From positions 1,154,001 through 1,218,000 of the forward strand of contig NZ_CP085442.1 in the NCBI RefSeq assembly GCF_023824195.1: a DNA stretch of 64,000 nucleotides, in the 5' to 3' direction. Positions 49,261-58,777 of this stretch are shown one piece after another. The position numbers and the translations under genes are program-made. The DNA is from Priestia megaterium. GTDB taxonomy: Bacteria > Bacillota > Bacilli > Bacillales > Bacillaceae_H. Numbering within the stretch: the stretch's first letter is position 1; every line of letters begins with the position of its first letter. The notes beneath the pieces were generated by a model that did no database searches, was not told where the DNA came from, and saw nothing but the letters and a program-made list of their open reading frames with translations.

Positions 49261-50781
49261 TTACTCATTATCTAAATTACTTTTTCGTTTAGCCTTATTC
49301 GCTTTATTTGGGTTATAGCGAAAGCGCTCTAAAGGACGCAAGTAGCTTGGGCGCTTGGCTGTATGACTATAGGGCAATCGCAGAAAGGTATCCCTATACT
49401 CTGTTGGGCGAAACGGAAAAAGCGGAACAAGATAAGGCATACCCAAAGATTTTAAGCGAAGCAAATGAACCAGCAAGAAACAAAAACCAAACGTGATGCC
49501 GACTAAACCAAACGCAGTAGCAAACAAAATAAACGGAAAACGTAACAGCCGGATGGTGTTAGACATTTTAAAAATAGGCGTTGTAAAAGAGGCTAAAGCT
49601 GTCAGTGAAACAATAATAAGCAAAATATTGCTTGTTAACGCAGCTTCTACTGTTGCTTGCCCAATAACAATCCCACCTACGATTCCCAGTGTTTGGCCTA
49701 CTTTTGTTGGAAGCCTGGCTCCGGCTTCGCGAAGCAGTTCAATGGTTATTTCTAAAAAAAGCACTTCGATAACAGGTGGAAAAGGAACGTTTGTCCTTGA
49801 AAAGATAATAGGACCAAGCAGATCTTTTGGAAGCATCTCATAATGATACGTAACAATAGCTACATAAAGAGGCGTAGCAAAAATAGAGAAAAAGACGCCC
49901 AAAATACGAATAACTCGGAAAAATGACCCTAGAACCCATGGCAAATAATAGTCTTCGGGTGAAATAAAGAAGTCAAGCAGCGTTGACGGTCCCGTAACTG
50001 CGTAAGGAGAACCGCTCGAAAAGAAGGCAGCTTGCCCGTTTAACAGACTAAACAAGACGCGATCAATGCGTTCCGTTGTTAAAAAGAGCGGAAACGCCGT
50101 AGAAGAATTATCGGAAATTAATTGATCAAGCATTGTACTATCAAAAATGACGTCAAAATCTATATCTTCAAGGCGCTGGGTCATGGTGTCTACGTGCTGA
50201 GGGTTCGTTACGCCTTCTAAGTAAACAAGCACCACGCGCGTTTTCGATTTATTTCCTACGGTGAGTTCTTTAAAAATAAGGTTTTCGGAAATGACCGTTT
50301 TTCTCATTAAATAGAGATTGACATCTAAATCCTCTACAAAACCAATTTTAGGACCGACGACGCTGAACTCATTTTCTGTTTCATTTTCTTTTCGAAACCC
50401 TGTATCAAAGCTTTGAACTTTAATAAGCGCTACTAGCTTATCGTCTTTATGCAATTGAAACATCACATAGCCGCGCAGCATCTTTTCTAAAATTTCTTTT
50501 GTATCTTTTGTGACTGAAATATCTTCAATCGGCAGAACATTTTCAACTTCATATATACTGCTTAACGTGAAGTCTAGTTTTTGAAAAGGCTCGAGTATTT
50601 TATCTTCAACACTTTGCATGTTTACGAGCTGCTTAAAATAAGTAATGATGTACTTTCGGTGCTGCGAACCGATGGCTAACGTTGTAAAATCACTTGATTT
50701 TTTAAATTGGTTAATCAGTTCATCCAATGTTTTTTTGGGCTGATCGTCTGCATTCTTTTTTTTAAATAAATGTTTAAACAT
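49261..50781 (-). CDS. Spore germination receptor subunit A (GerA family)
   Basis: This 506-residue protein has a hydrophilic N-terminal domain (about 1-250), then five or six membrane helices (about 290-450) and a basic C-terminal tail (K-A-N-K-A-K-R-K-S). Conserved GerA elements include V-x-Y-L-E-G-V-T-N-P, D-I-D-F-D, and S-P-Y-A-V-T-G-P-S-T-L-L-D-F. The start at 50781 has GAGGGGC upstream; 15 earlier codons lack a site. It is the first gene of the A-C-B operon, expected to be SigG-dependent and made in the forespore. Confidence 0.92.
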   Translation of the reverse strand: MFKHLFKKKNADDQPKKTLDELINQFKKSSDFTTLAIGSQHRKYIITYFKQLVNMQSVEDKILEPFQKLDFTLSSIYEVENVLPIEDISVTKDTKEILEKMLRGYVMFQLHKDDKLVALIKVQSFDTGFRKENETENEFSVVGPKIGFVEDLDVNLYLMRKTVISENLIFKELTVGNKSKTRVVLVYLEGVTNPQHVDTMTQRLEDIDFDVIFDSTMLDQLISDNSSTAFPLFLTTERIDRVLFSLLNGQAAFFSSGSPYAVTGPSTLLDFFISPEDYYLPWVLGSFFRVIRILGVFFSIFATPLYVAIVTYHYEMLPKDLLGPIIFSRTNVPFPPVIEVLFLEITIELLREAGARLPTKVGQTLGIVGGIVIGQATVEAALTSNILLIIVSLTALASFTTPIFKMSNTIRLLRFPFILFATAFGLVGITFGFCFLLVHLLRLKSLGMPYLVPLFPFRPTEYRDTFLRLPYSHTAKRPSYLRPLERFRYNPNKANKAKRKSNLDNE

Positions 50782-50886
50782 AACCGTGCCCCTCGCATGA
50801 CTTTCTATTACTGGTAGTTTGTTCATGTACTTCCTTTTTATTCGACTATTTTTTCTGAAGAAGAAAGGAAGAATATAAAGACAAAC

Positions 50887-50924
50887 TTTACACTCTTTTA
50901 CAGTGGATAAACAGTGGATTTACG
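50887..50924 (+). promoter_or_regulatory. Pho box upstream of alkaline phosphatase
   Basis: Four direct TT[TA]ACA-like units (50887-50892 TTTACA, 50897-50902 TTTACA, 50908-50913 TAAACA, 50919-50924 TTTACG) are spaced 10-11 bases, one helical turn, as for PhoP-P in Bacillus. They end about 60 bases before the phosphatase start. Confidence 0.7.
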
Positions 50925-50983
50925 TTTGAATGGTAACTTTAGACATGTCGAAGACAATTAAATAAAGGAGCGGATACATTTAT

Positions 50984-52639
50984 ATGAAGAAAAAATTAGC
51001 AGGTATTACACTGGCAGGAGCAGTAGCATTGGCCTCGTTTGGTGTAGGAAACTCACTTATTCAAACGGAAGCAAAAGTGGAGCATAAGTCAGCTAAGAAA
51101 CCTCAAAATGTCATTATGATGGTAATGGACGGGACGAGTTCAAATGCTACTACACTCGCAAGATGGTACAAGGGAAAACCGTTACATATGGATCAGCTGA
51201 TGGCCGGGGGAGTACGTGCGTATTCGGCAGAATCTGCTATTACAGATTCCGCCCCGGCAGCTACTGCTTTAGCAACAGGAAATAAATCAAATTCAGGTTA
51301 TGTAGGTGTGCTTCCTTCAGTAGTGAATACACCTGGAGTTAAATCCGTAGAAAAAGAAGATCAATTTCGTCCCGTAGCAAACGTTCTAGAAGGAGCAAAG
51401 CTTTCAGGGCGCGCGACAGGAATTGTGGCTACTTCTGAAATCCAACACGCCACACCAGCTGGTTTTTCAGCCCACAACTATAACCGTGATGATTTTCAAA
51501 CGCTAGCCGAACAGCAAGTGTATCAAAATATTGATGTAGTGCTTGGAGGAGGTAAGCAATCTCTTCTTCCGGGAAAAGAAGAAAAAAGCCGGAAAGACGG
51601 GGAAAACTTAGTCAACGTATTGAACAAAAGAGGATATGACTTTGTGGAAAATAAAAAGGAATTAGAGCAGTCACGCGCCAAAAAAATCTGGGGGAGCTTT
51701 GCCGACCGAGATTTAGCGTATGATATGGACCGACCGCAGACAAAAGCAGAACAGCCAAAGTTGTCCCAGATGACAAATAAAGCAATAACAACACTATCAA
51801 AAGATAAGGACGGTTTTTTCTTATTTGTTGAAGGAAGCAAAACGGATTGGGCAGCTCATGCGAATGATCCAGTAGGAATGATTAGCGATGTATTAGCGTT
51901 TGATGAAGCAGTGGGCAAAGCAGTAGAGTTCGCTAAAAGAGATGGAAATACGATGGTTATTGCGATTGCCGATCACGGAAACAGCGGTCTTTCAATCGGT
52001 AATGCAAATACAACAAAAGGATACGATACCACACCTGTTTCTGCTTATATTGATCCATTAAAAAAAGCAAAAATGACGTTAGAAGGTGCTACGTCTAAAT
52101 TAAAAGAAGATTTATCAAATAAAGAAGAAGTAGCTGCTTTGTATGGTTTATCAAATCTAACTTCAGAGGAAAAAGCGCAGCTGACTAAAGCAAGAGATAA
52201 AAAAGAGATCAGTGCTACACTATCGAAGTTATTAGCCAACCGAGCAAACCTTGGATTCACAACGGGCGGTCATACGGGTGAGGATGTATTTCTGTATTCA
52301 TACGGCGTAAATCGACCAACGGGGCACTTTGATAATACGGATATTGCTAAACATATGGCTAAATCAATGAATATTAACTTAAACGAGTTAACAAATGAAT
52401 TATTTATTGAAGCAAATAAAGCTTTTAAAGGCTCAAATGTAGCGGTGGACTCCAAAGACAAAAACAACCCTGTGCTGGTTGTTACAAACAATAAGCGAAC
52501 GGTACGTTTCCCAGTAAATAAAAATATTGCTATTGTAAATGGAAAAAAAATTCAAATGGACAGTGTGGTTGTTCAGGATAAAAAGAATCGTTTCTTTGTA
52601 CCGAAACAAGCACAGCAAATTGTAACAAATGAAAAATAA
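50984..52639 (+). CDS. Secreted alkaline phosphatase
   Basis: This 551-residue enzyme releases phosphate from organic esters outside the cell. It has a signal peptide (about residues 1-30, cleavage near T-E-A), Asp49 in V-M-D-G as a metal ligand, and the nucleophile Ser89 in T-D-S-A-P-A-A-T-A. Further metal-site motifs are E-G-S-K-T-D-W-A-A-H, I-A-D-H-G-N-S-G, and T-T-G-G-H-T-G-E-D-V. The last 70 residues (P-V-L-V-V-T-N-N-K-R and onward) look like a copper amine oxidase N-like wall-associated domain. Directly preceded by a Pho box, so it should be induced by phosphate starvation. The ATG follows AGGAG. Ends in a terminator. Confidence 0.93.
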   Translation: MKKKLAGITLAGAVALASFGVGNSLIQTEAKVEHKSAKKPQNVIMMVMDGTSSNATTLARWYKGKPLHMDQLMAGGVRAYSAESAITDSAPAATALATGNKSNSGYVGVLPSVVNTPGVKSVEKEDQFRPVANVLEGAKLSGRATGIVATSEIQHATPAGFSAHNYNRDDFQTLAEQQVYQNIDVVLGGGKQSLLPGKEEKSRKDGENLVNVLNKRGYDFVENKKELEQSRAKKIWGSFADRDLAYDMDRPQTKAEQPKLSQMTNKAITTLSKDKDGFFLFVEGSKTDWAAHANDPVGMISDVLAFDEAVGKAVEFAKRDGNTMVIAIADHGNSGLSIGNANTTKGYDTTPVSAYIDPLKKAKMTLEGATSKLKEDLSNKEEVAALYGLSNLTSEEKAQLTKARDKKEISATLSKLLANRANLGFTTGGHTGEDVFLYSYGVNRPTGHFDNTDIAKHMAKSMNINLNELTNELFIEANKAFKGSNVAVDSKDKNNPVLVVTNNKRTVRFPVNKNIAIVNGKKIQMDSVVVQDKKNRFFVPKQAQQIVTNEK

Positions 52640-52650
52640 GAAATAAATGC

Positions 52651-52688
52651 AAAACGGGCCGAAGTATAACTTTAGGCCTGTTTTTTTA
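52651..52688 (+). terminator. Intrinsic terminator after phosphatase
   Basis: Arms AAAAC-GGCC and GGCC-GTTTT, with AAGT/ACTT pairing inside, are followed by T7. Confidence 0.75.
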
Positions 52689-53393
52689 CAAATAATAGAT
52701 GGATAATTAGGCATGTTTATCCTTTGTAGAGGAATGGATTGATTAATTTTACAAATAAATAGCTGTGAACTCTTAAAGGACTGGAAAGTCTTCACGTTTA
52801 ACTATATGTGATTTATACTATGAAATGGTATAATAATCATAGTTCTAAAAGGAACTAGTTCGGAATACATATGTAAGTTCATAACGTTATATGCTAGAAT
52901 TTTTATAATAAAATGAATAAAAAATACATAAATTTTTGTAGATAAGCTTACAAATACATGGTTATCGAGGATAATATGGAATTAATTCCCTTGAATAAAA
53001 AGTAAAAAAACTAATAAAAGTATGGGTGAAAGAACGTAGAACATGTTTTAATAGTAAGAGAAGACAAAATGATTGAAAAGAGCCTGTCATCTTTATCAAA
53101 AATATTGAATAAAGATTTTTGGCATGCTGATTTACAGATTATAAAAAGGGTATTAAATCATTGTTAGGAAAATAAATGATAATAGCTAAACGGTTTTTAT
53201 TTCTTCTTCTAGAAAACCTACAATTATTGCAATATTCCCCATGAACAATCGTTATGCGTTTCATTAACGATTAGCTTCCGTGTAGATCATTCATCTCAAC
53301 ATAAAAACACTATAATGATGTGTAAACATGCGTAAAGCAGAATGGGCAATAGTTCGTACTATACTTTAACATTGTATCCTAGGGGGAGTCAGG
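52689..53393. other. 700-base gene-poor region
   Basis: AT-rich. It contains TATAAT-like hexamers near 52905 and 53310 and two small frames: a 9-codon ATG frame near 52976 and a 32-codon ATG frame at 53069-53167 (M-I-E-K-S-L-S-S-L-S-K-I-L-N-K) without a good ribosome binding site. I recognise neither. It may hold remains of a lost gene; nothing firm seen. Confidence 0.4.
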
Positions 53394-54137
53394 ATGAACA
53401 AAATTAACTTAATTATTGCCGATGATAACGAAGATTCGGTTGAAATTTTAGATTATTTTATAGAGCAGCTTCCGGAATTTGAAGTTATCGGAATCTGTAA
53501 AGACGGAGAGCAGCTTGTACAAGAAGTGATGGCTAAAAGTCCAGACCTTTTGCTCGTAGACATTAACATGCCTACGATTAACGGTGTAGATGCAATAAAA
53601 AAGTGCCTGCGCATTAAGCCGAATTTAAACTTTATTTTTATCACCGGTTACGATGAATTTGCCGTGAAGGCATTTGAGTTGTCAGCACTGGATTACATTG
53701 TAAAACCGATTGAAAAAACCAGACTTTACATGGCGTTAGAGCGGGCCAAAAATTCCATTAGAATTGATAACAATCAGTCAAAAAAGCCGGGTGATCAATT
53801 AAAGAGGCTGCCTGTAAAATTTAATGGATCTACTTATTACATTCCAATTGATCAAATTATCTTTATCGAAAAATCCGGAAAAAAATGCTTGATTTATACT
53901 CAATCACGTGTGTATGAGACGTATGAAAATATTAGTGATATCTATATGTATTTGAATCCTTCCATGTTTAGTCAAACGCATCGGTCTTATATCGTAAATT
54001 TACAGAAAGTTTCACACATCACACCAAAAAACGAAACATATCTTGTTTATTTCTTAGAAATTGATGAATATGCTCATATTTCAAAACTAAAAATCCAAGA
54101 CGTTCAAAAACAGCTGCATCAGTTAATGACCAATTAA
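53394..54137 (+). CDS. LytTR family response regulator
   Basis: This 247-residue regulator has a receiver domain (1-120; acidic pair Asp10/Asp11, phosphoacceptor Asp56 in L-L-V-D-I-N-M-P, Lys near 105 in V-K-P-I-E-K) and a LytTR DNA-binding domain (about 140-240). No LytS-type kinase is adjacent. The next gene is a hybrid kinase with its own receiver domain, so pairing with that kinase is possible but uncertain. The ATG follows AGGGGGAG. Monocistronic with a 160-base gap to the kinase gene. Confidence 0.88.
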   Translation: MNKINLIIADDNEDSVEILDYFIEQLPEFEVIGICKDGEQLVQEVMAKSPDLLLVDINMPTINGVDAIKKCLRIKPNLNFIFITGYDEFAVKAFELSALDYIVKPIEKTRLYMALERAKNSIRIDNNQSKKPGDQLKRLPVKFNGSTYYIPIDQIIFIEKSGKKCLIYTQSRVYETYENISDIYMYLNPSMFSQTHRSYIVNLQKVSHITPKNETYLVYFLEIDEYAHISKLKIQDVQKQLHQLMTN

Positions 54138-54296
54138 GAGATGCTGCCGCTTCTAAAATAGTTATGTTGATGAAAGGACGAAGCTTATGTAAGTTTCGTC
54201 TATTTTATGTGTCTGTTTTCGGAATAAATGATAGTAATATAGTTCTTATGAGGAGAGTTAGATAGAAGAAGTAACGTTGAATTGAAAGGAAAGAAA

Positions 54297-57200
54297 ATGA
54301 TTTCAATTACTGGTCATTATAATGAATTTACCGTATTTCTTGCTGTCATTGTAGGGATCCTTGCCTCTTATACAGCACTTGATATTATGAGCAAAATGAT
54401 GAAAGAGCAGCGAAATAATTATTTATGGCTTACTCTGTCAGCGGCTTCAATGGGAATTGGAGTAGGGGCTATGCACTATATTGCTATGTTTGGTTATTAT
54501 GTGCCTGTTAGCTTTCATTTTGATGGTGTACTTTCCGTCCTTGCTTTAATAATAGCGATTAGCGGATCACTAGGTGCATTTTGGACATTTTGGAAATGGC
54601 GCACGTCGGTATGGTCAGGGCTGATTTTAGGAAGCAGTATTCTGGGTACACATTATATTGCAATGGCAGCAATTGAAACCGAAGCGCACATTCATTATGC
54701 GGTGCTATCTGTTTTGCTTTCTATCATCATTGCTCTAGTCGTTGCATTTTATGCCATGCACCTGTTTTTTCGTTCGAAAAGCGTGAAAGCTAACCCGTTC
54801 CTTAAATTGGTTAGCTCTATTTTATTGGGCATTGGCATTTCAGTTATGCATTTCATCAGTATGTATGGGATGAAGCTGCATATTGCACATTCATTTGCTA
54901 GAAGATGGGGCCAGTGGCTGCCGTATCAAGCGCCATTTTCCAATATGATTGCAAGCATCACAATTACGCTACTCATTGTCTTTCTGCTTGTTGCTGCTTT
55001 TAAGCGTCAGGAAGAAGTGAGAGACAGTCAATTAAAAGAAGAGTATTATCAATCTCTTTTTAACTACAACCCTAACATTGTGTGTGCAGTTGATTTGTAC
55101 GGCAATATTCAAACAATTAATCCAAAAGGAATCGAGCTAACAGGATACACGTTAAATAAAATGGAGAAAATCCCGTTTCCTTCTATGTTTAGAGAAGCTG
55201 AAATAGCTGAAGAATATATGTGGAAATCCCTGAGCGGAGACTCTGTATATTATGAGGCAACGCTGATTCGCAAAGATAATCAGTCTGTATACGTTGAAGT
55301 AACGCAAATGCCCATTATTGTTCATGATCAAATTAAAGGCAGTTACGTCATCGCCAAAGATGTGACAGATCGAAAAATGGCTCAACAGCAGCTTTTGAAT
55401 TTACAAAAAGATTTAAAACGCACGCTTTCACAGCAAGATGGCACTATTTTTAAATTTGTGAAAGGCAGTAAAGGGTATGTCTATACGATGTGCGAAGGCA
55501 AAATGATTCGTGAAATGGGATATGACGAAACAGATGTTGTCGGAAAAACACTTGATGAATTTTTACCTGAATCCTACGCAAGAGATAATAGGAGTTACTA
55601 TGATAAAGCATGGGCGGGAGAGAAAGTGTCGTATGAAGTACTTTTGAACGACTTTGCTTATTATACGAAGTTAACGCCTCATATCTACAAAGGAGAAGTA
55701 CAAGAAGTTATTGGTTCTATAGTAGATATTACTGATCTTCACGAAGCAAGAGAAAAGCTGGCTAAAAGTGAAAGCATGTATCGCTCCGTTCTTTCTACAA
55801 TGTCAGAAGGCGTGGTGTTTCATGACCTTGAAGGAAACTTAATTGCTGCCAATGCATACGCTGCTAAGATTCTCAACGTGCCTTATGATGAAATCTTAGC
55901 AGTTAACCCGTTTGGTTTAGATTGGGAAATTATTCATCCTGATGGCACAGCTTTTGCACTCGAAGATATTCCATCTGTCCGCTGTCTTCATACAAAAGAG
56001 CCTGTGCGAAACACGGTCATGGGCATTTATTTGAATGAGAAAAAGTTGACTTGGCTTTCGGTGAATGCTGAACCTCTGCAAGAAAGCAAATATTATAAAG
56101 GCGTAGTTGTCACATTTTATGATATTACAAAGCAGCAGGAACAAGAACAGGACCTGCTTCATTCCAATCAGCAAATGATTATAGCCAAAGAAGAAGCCGA
56201 AAAAGCAAATCAAGCTAAGTCAGAATTTTTATCAAAGGTAAGCCATGAACTTCGAACGCCTTTAAATAGTATTTTAGGCTATGCACAGATATTGGAAGAA
56301 CAAGGAGAGAAAGATTTAACAGAAAAACAATTGAATCGTATACGAAAAATTTTAAAAGCTGGTAATCATCTTCTTTATTTAATCAATGAAACGCTTGATT
56401 TATCGAAAATTGAATCAGGTCACTTGGCGATTAACCTTGAACCAGTGTCGGTAAAAGAAGCAATTGAAGACGCGCTTAAAATTATGAAACCATTAGCAAA
56501 AGATAAGCATAGTATATTTTATACTCGCTTTCACGCATACCAAGAAGTCTTTGTGGAAGTAGATGAACTTAGGTTTCAGCAGATTTTATTAAACCTGCTT
56601 ACCAATGCCATTAAATATTCGCCTGCTTATCGCGATATCATTATCTATACTGACATCACTCAGCATCACGTAACTATATCGATTGAGGATAAGGGCTTTG
56701 GAATTCCAGCTTCGGAATTGCATCGGATTTTTGAGCCTTTCTACCGTGTGAATAGACTAGAAAAAGACGGAACAGGAATTGGGCTGGCGCTTGTAAAACA
56801 GCTTGTTGTATTAATGAATGGAACGTGCGGAGTGCAAAGTGAAGAAGGAAAAGGCAGTACATTTTGGGTTCGTTTTTCTTTAGTACATCCACCTGTTCCT
56901 AAACAATTATCCAATGAAGGAGAAGCTGAGCCTTTTTTAGGCTTTTCCATGCCGACATCAATTGTATATATTGAGGATAACGATACAAATATTGAGCTTA
57001 TGCAATCGATTCTTTCTCCATATAAAAACGTTAAGCTCCTAGTTGCCAAAACAGGCGAAAACGGCATCCAGCTGATCAGGTCTATTTCACCGGATATGAT
57101 CTTAATTGATATTGATCTGCCTGATATGAATGGTTTTGAGGTATGCAAACAGCTTCAGCTGGAAAAAGAATTGAAGCACATTCCTCGAATTGCCCTGAGT

Positions 57201-57320
57201 GCAAGCGCGATGCAAAGCGATATCGATCAAGCTTTTTTAGTCGGCTTTAGTGAATACGTAACAAAGCCTATTCATATTTCAGCGTTTTTGAATGTATTAC
57301 AACGCTTAACAAAAGCTTAA
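54297..57320 (+). CDS. MHYT-domain hybrid sensor histidine kinase
   Basis: This 1007-residue membrane kinase has an N-terminal MHYT sensor with seven helices (about 1-240; repeated M-H-Y-I-A-M, T-H-Y-I-A-M and M-H-F-I-S-M motifs, thought to bind a metal and sense gases), then three PAS domains (about 255-370, 385-490, 500-620). A HisKA domain with His650 (S-H-E-L-R-T-P-L-N-S-I-L), a HATPase domain (about 750-880; G-F-G-I-P and G-T-G-I-G-L-A-L) and a C-terminal receiver domain with Asp938 (I-L-I-D-I-D-L-P-D-M-N-G) follow. The ATG at 54297 has AAAGGAAAG upstream. The signal and target are unknown. No HPt domain is in it or nearby. Confidence 0.92.
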   Translation: MISITGHYNEFTVFLAVIVGILASYTALDIMSKMMKEQRNNYLWLTLSAASMGIGVGAMHYIAMFGYYVPVSFHFDGVLSVLALIIAISGSLGAFWTFWKWRTSVWSGLILGSSILGTHYIAMAAIETEAHIHYAVLSVLLSIIIALVVAFYAMHLFFRSKSVKANPFLKLVSSILLGIGISVMHFISMYGMKLHIAHSFARRWGQWLPYQAPFSNMIASITITLLIVFLLVAAFKRQEEVRDSQLKEEYYQSLFNYNPNIVCAVDLYGNIQTINPKGIELTGYTLNKMEKIPFPSMFREAEIAEEYMWKSLSGDSVYYEATLIRKDNQSVYVEVTQMPIIVHDQIKGSYVIAKDVTDRKMAQQQLLNLQKDLKRTLSQQDGTIFKFVKGSKGYVYTMCEGKMIREMGYDETDVVGKTLDEFLPESYARDNRSYYDKAWAGEKVSYEVLLNDFAYYTKLTPHIYKGEVQEVIGSIVDITDLHEAREKLAKSESMYRSVLSTMSEGVVFHDLEGNLIAANAYAAKILNVPYDEILAVNPFGLDWEIIHPDGTAFALEDIPSVRCLHTKEPVRNTVMGIYLNEKKLTWLSVNAEPLQESKYYKGVVVTFYDITKQQEQEQDLLHSNQQMIIAKEEAEKANQAKSEFLSKVSHELRTPLNSILGYAQILEEQGEKDLTEKQLNRIRKILKAGNHLLYLINETLDLSKIESGHLAINLEPVSVKEAIEDALKIMKPLAKDKHSIFYTRFHAYQEVFVEVDELRFQQILLNLLTNAIKYSPAYRDIIIYTDITQHHVTISIEDKGFGIPASELHRIFEPFYRVNRLEKDGTGIGLALVKQLVVLMNGTCGVQSEEGKGSTFWVRFSLVHPPVPKQLSNEGEAEPFLGFSMPTSIVYIEDNDTNIELMQSILSPYKNVKLLVAKTGENGIQLIRSISPDMILIDIDLPDMNGFEVCKQLQLEKELKHIPRIALSASAMQSDIDQAFLVGFSEYVTKPIHISAFLNVLQRLTKA

Positions 57321-57342
57321 CAAAAGTTTAGAGGGCTTTTAA

Positions 57343-57371
57343 TTGACTTATTAGTGGACCTTTTGTAAAAT
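57343..57371 (+). promoter_or_regulatory. SigA promoter of the ykoY transcript
   Basis: TTGACT (57343-57348), exactly 17 bases, TAAAAT (57366-57371). It lies about 30 bases before the riboswitch. Confidence 0.7.
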
Positions 57372-57399
57372 AAAAACAACTTAATACATTTACTTCTTA

Positions 57400-57528
57400 C
57401 GGAGTAAAGGGGAGTAGCGTCAGGGAAACCTGAAACAAAGTCGTCATTACATGGAGTATTCCATCGGCTTTGTTGGCATAATGATTATGCTTAGCAAGAC
57501 CTTTGCCATATTTGGCAAAGGTCTTTTT
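57400..57528 (+). promoter_or_regulatory. yybP-ykoY manganese riboswitch
   Basis: The conserved AAAGGGGAGTAGC starts at 57406, the GTCGTCA loop and CGGCTTTGTTGGCA motif follow, then a paired region leads to a terminator (GACCTTTGCCA / TGGCAAAGGTC then T5, 57498-57528). Mn2+ binding should prevent termination. The downstream gene is ykoY, the typical target. Confidence 0.9.
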
Positions 57529-57588
57529 GTGTTTTATTCCGGTAATGAGGATAAATAAACTTATACAAAGAAACGAGAGGGGATTTTT

Positions 57589-58404
57589 ATGGATGCATCG
57601 CTTTTGTTAGAGTATGGATGGGTATTGCTAGTGCTGGTTGCATTAGAAGGAATTTTGGCGGCGGATAATGCTCTTGTGATGGCCATTATGGTCAAACATT
57701 TACCGGAAGAAAAACGCAAGAAGGCATTATTTTACGGATTAGCCGGTGCCTTTATTTTTAGATTTGGTTCATTGTTTTTGATTTCATTTTTAGTCGACGT
57801 ATGGCAGCTTCAAGCCATAGGAGCCATTTACTTATTGTTCATTTCCATTAATCATATTGTGAAGCGGTATGTGAAAAAAGACGATCGTGAAAAAGTGAAA
57901 GAAGCAGATGAGAAAAAGGGCTCAAGTTTCTGGATGACGGTTTTAAAAGTAGAAATAGCGGACATTGCTTTTGCCGTTGATTCAATTTTGGCCGCTGTGG
58001 CTCTCGCCGTTACATTGCCAACAACAAACCTTCCTCAAATTGGCGGACTCGATGGCGGACAATTCTTGGTGATCTTCGCCGGAGGAATTATGGGATTAAT
58101 TATTATGCGTTTTGCTGCAACTTGGTTCGTGAAGCTATTAAATACGCGCCCAGGCCTAGAAACGGCAGCTTTTGCTATCGTAGGCTGGGTAGGGGTTAAG
58201 TTAGCGGTCTACACCCTTGCTCATCCAGAGTTAGGTATTATTAATGAACATTTCCCTGAATCAAAAGTGTGGAAAATTACGTTTTGGATTGTGTTACTTG
58301 CTATAGCAGCTTCAGGCTGGTTTCTATCTAAAAATAAAGAACAAACTGATCTTAAAGGCTCAGAGAAAGAAAAAGAATCGTTAAAAAAAATTGAAAATCA
58401 ATAA
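57589..58404 (+). CDS. ykoY: TerC family manganese exporter YkoY
   Basis: This 271-residue TerC-family protein has seven to eight membrane helices. Acidic residues in L-A-A-D-N-A-L-V (about 24-31) and I-A-F-A-V-D-S-I-L (about 125-133) are conserved in the family and thought to coordinate metal. YkoY exports Mn2+ or supplies it to secreted enzymes; the Mn2+-sensing riboswitch upstream supports this. The ATG follows GAGAGGGG. Confidence 0.92.
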   Translation: MDASLLLEYGWVLLVLVALEGILAADNALVMAIMVKHLPEEKRKKALFYGLAGAFIFRFGSLFLISFLVDVWQLQAIGAIYLLFISINHIVKRYVKKDDREKVKEADEKKGSSFWMTVLKVEIADIAFAVDSILAAVALAVTLPTTNLPQIGGLDGGQFLVIFAGGIMGLIIMRFAATWFVKLLNTRPGLETAAFAIVGWVGVKLAVYTLAHPELGIINEHFPESKVWKITFWIVLLAIAASGWFLSKNKEQTDLKGSEKEKESLKKIENQ

Positions 58405-58409
58405 TACAA

Positions 58410-58448
58410 AAAAACGCGCCTTCAATGCGAATTGAACGCGCGTTTTTT
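58410..58448 (+). terminator. Intrinsic terminator after ykoY
   Basis: Arms AAAAAACGCG-TTCAAT and ATTGAA-CGCGTTTTTT are followed by more T residues. Confidence 0.85.
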
Positions 58449-58777
58449 ATATTGAGACAAAATACCTAGTTTAGATCGTTTAGAGAAAGGGTAAAAGAAC
58501 TAACTGCTGTTTAATTACTGTATATCCGAATGTTTTGCTTTTTCGTTCATATTCTGTAGAGAACAGAAAGCAGCGGTGAGTAATTCAGTTCAATGAAGTT
58601 TATTTCAGTTCATAAACATATATTTCAAATGTATGTTAATTGGTAAAATTGAGCTATTATGGGTTATAATAAAGGGAAATTAAAAGGAGCAGAGCGCTTC
58701 TCAACCCTGCTCGTCATCAAAAGAATGGATATTAACATGGTATAAAGCAACTGAGTATAGTAAAAGAGGTGAAGCCA
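58449..58777. other. Upstream region of sigI
   Basis: AT-rich 330 bases. A TATAAT hexamer near 58664-58669 lies 19 bases after TTGGTA, a possible promoter for sigI. A GGGTT stretch beside it might relate to SigI autoregulation, but no firm match. No open frame with a ribosome binding site. Confidence 0.4.
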
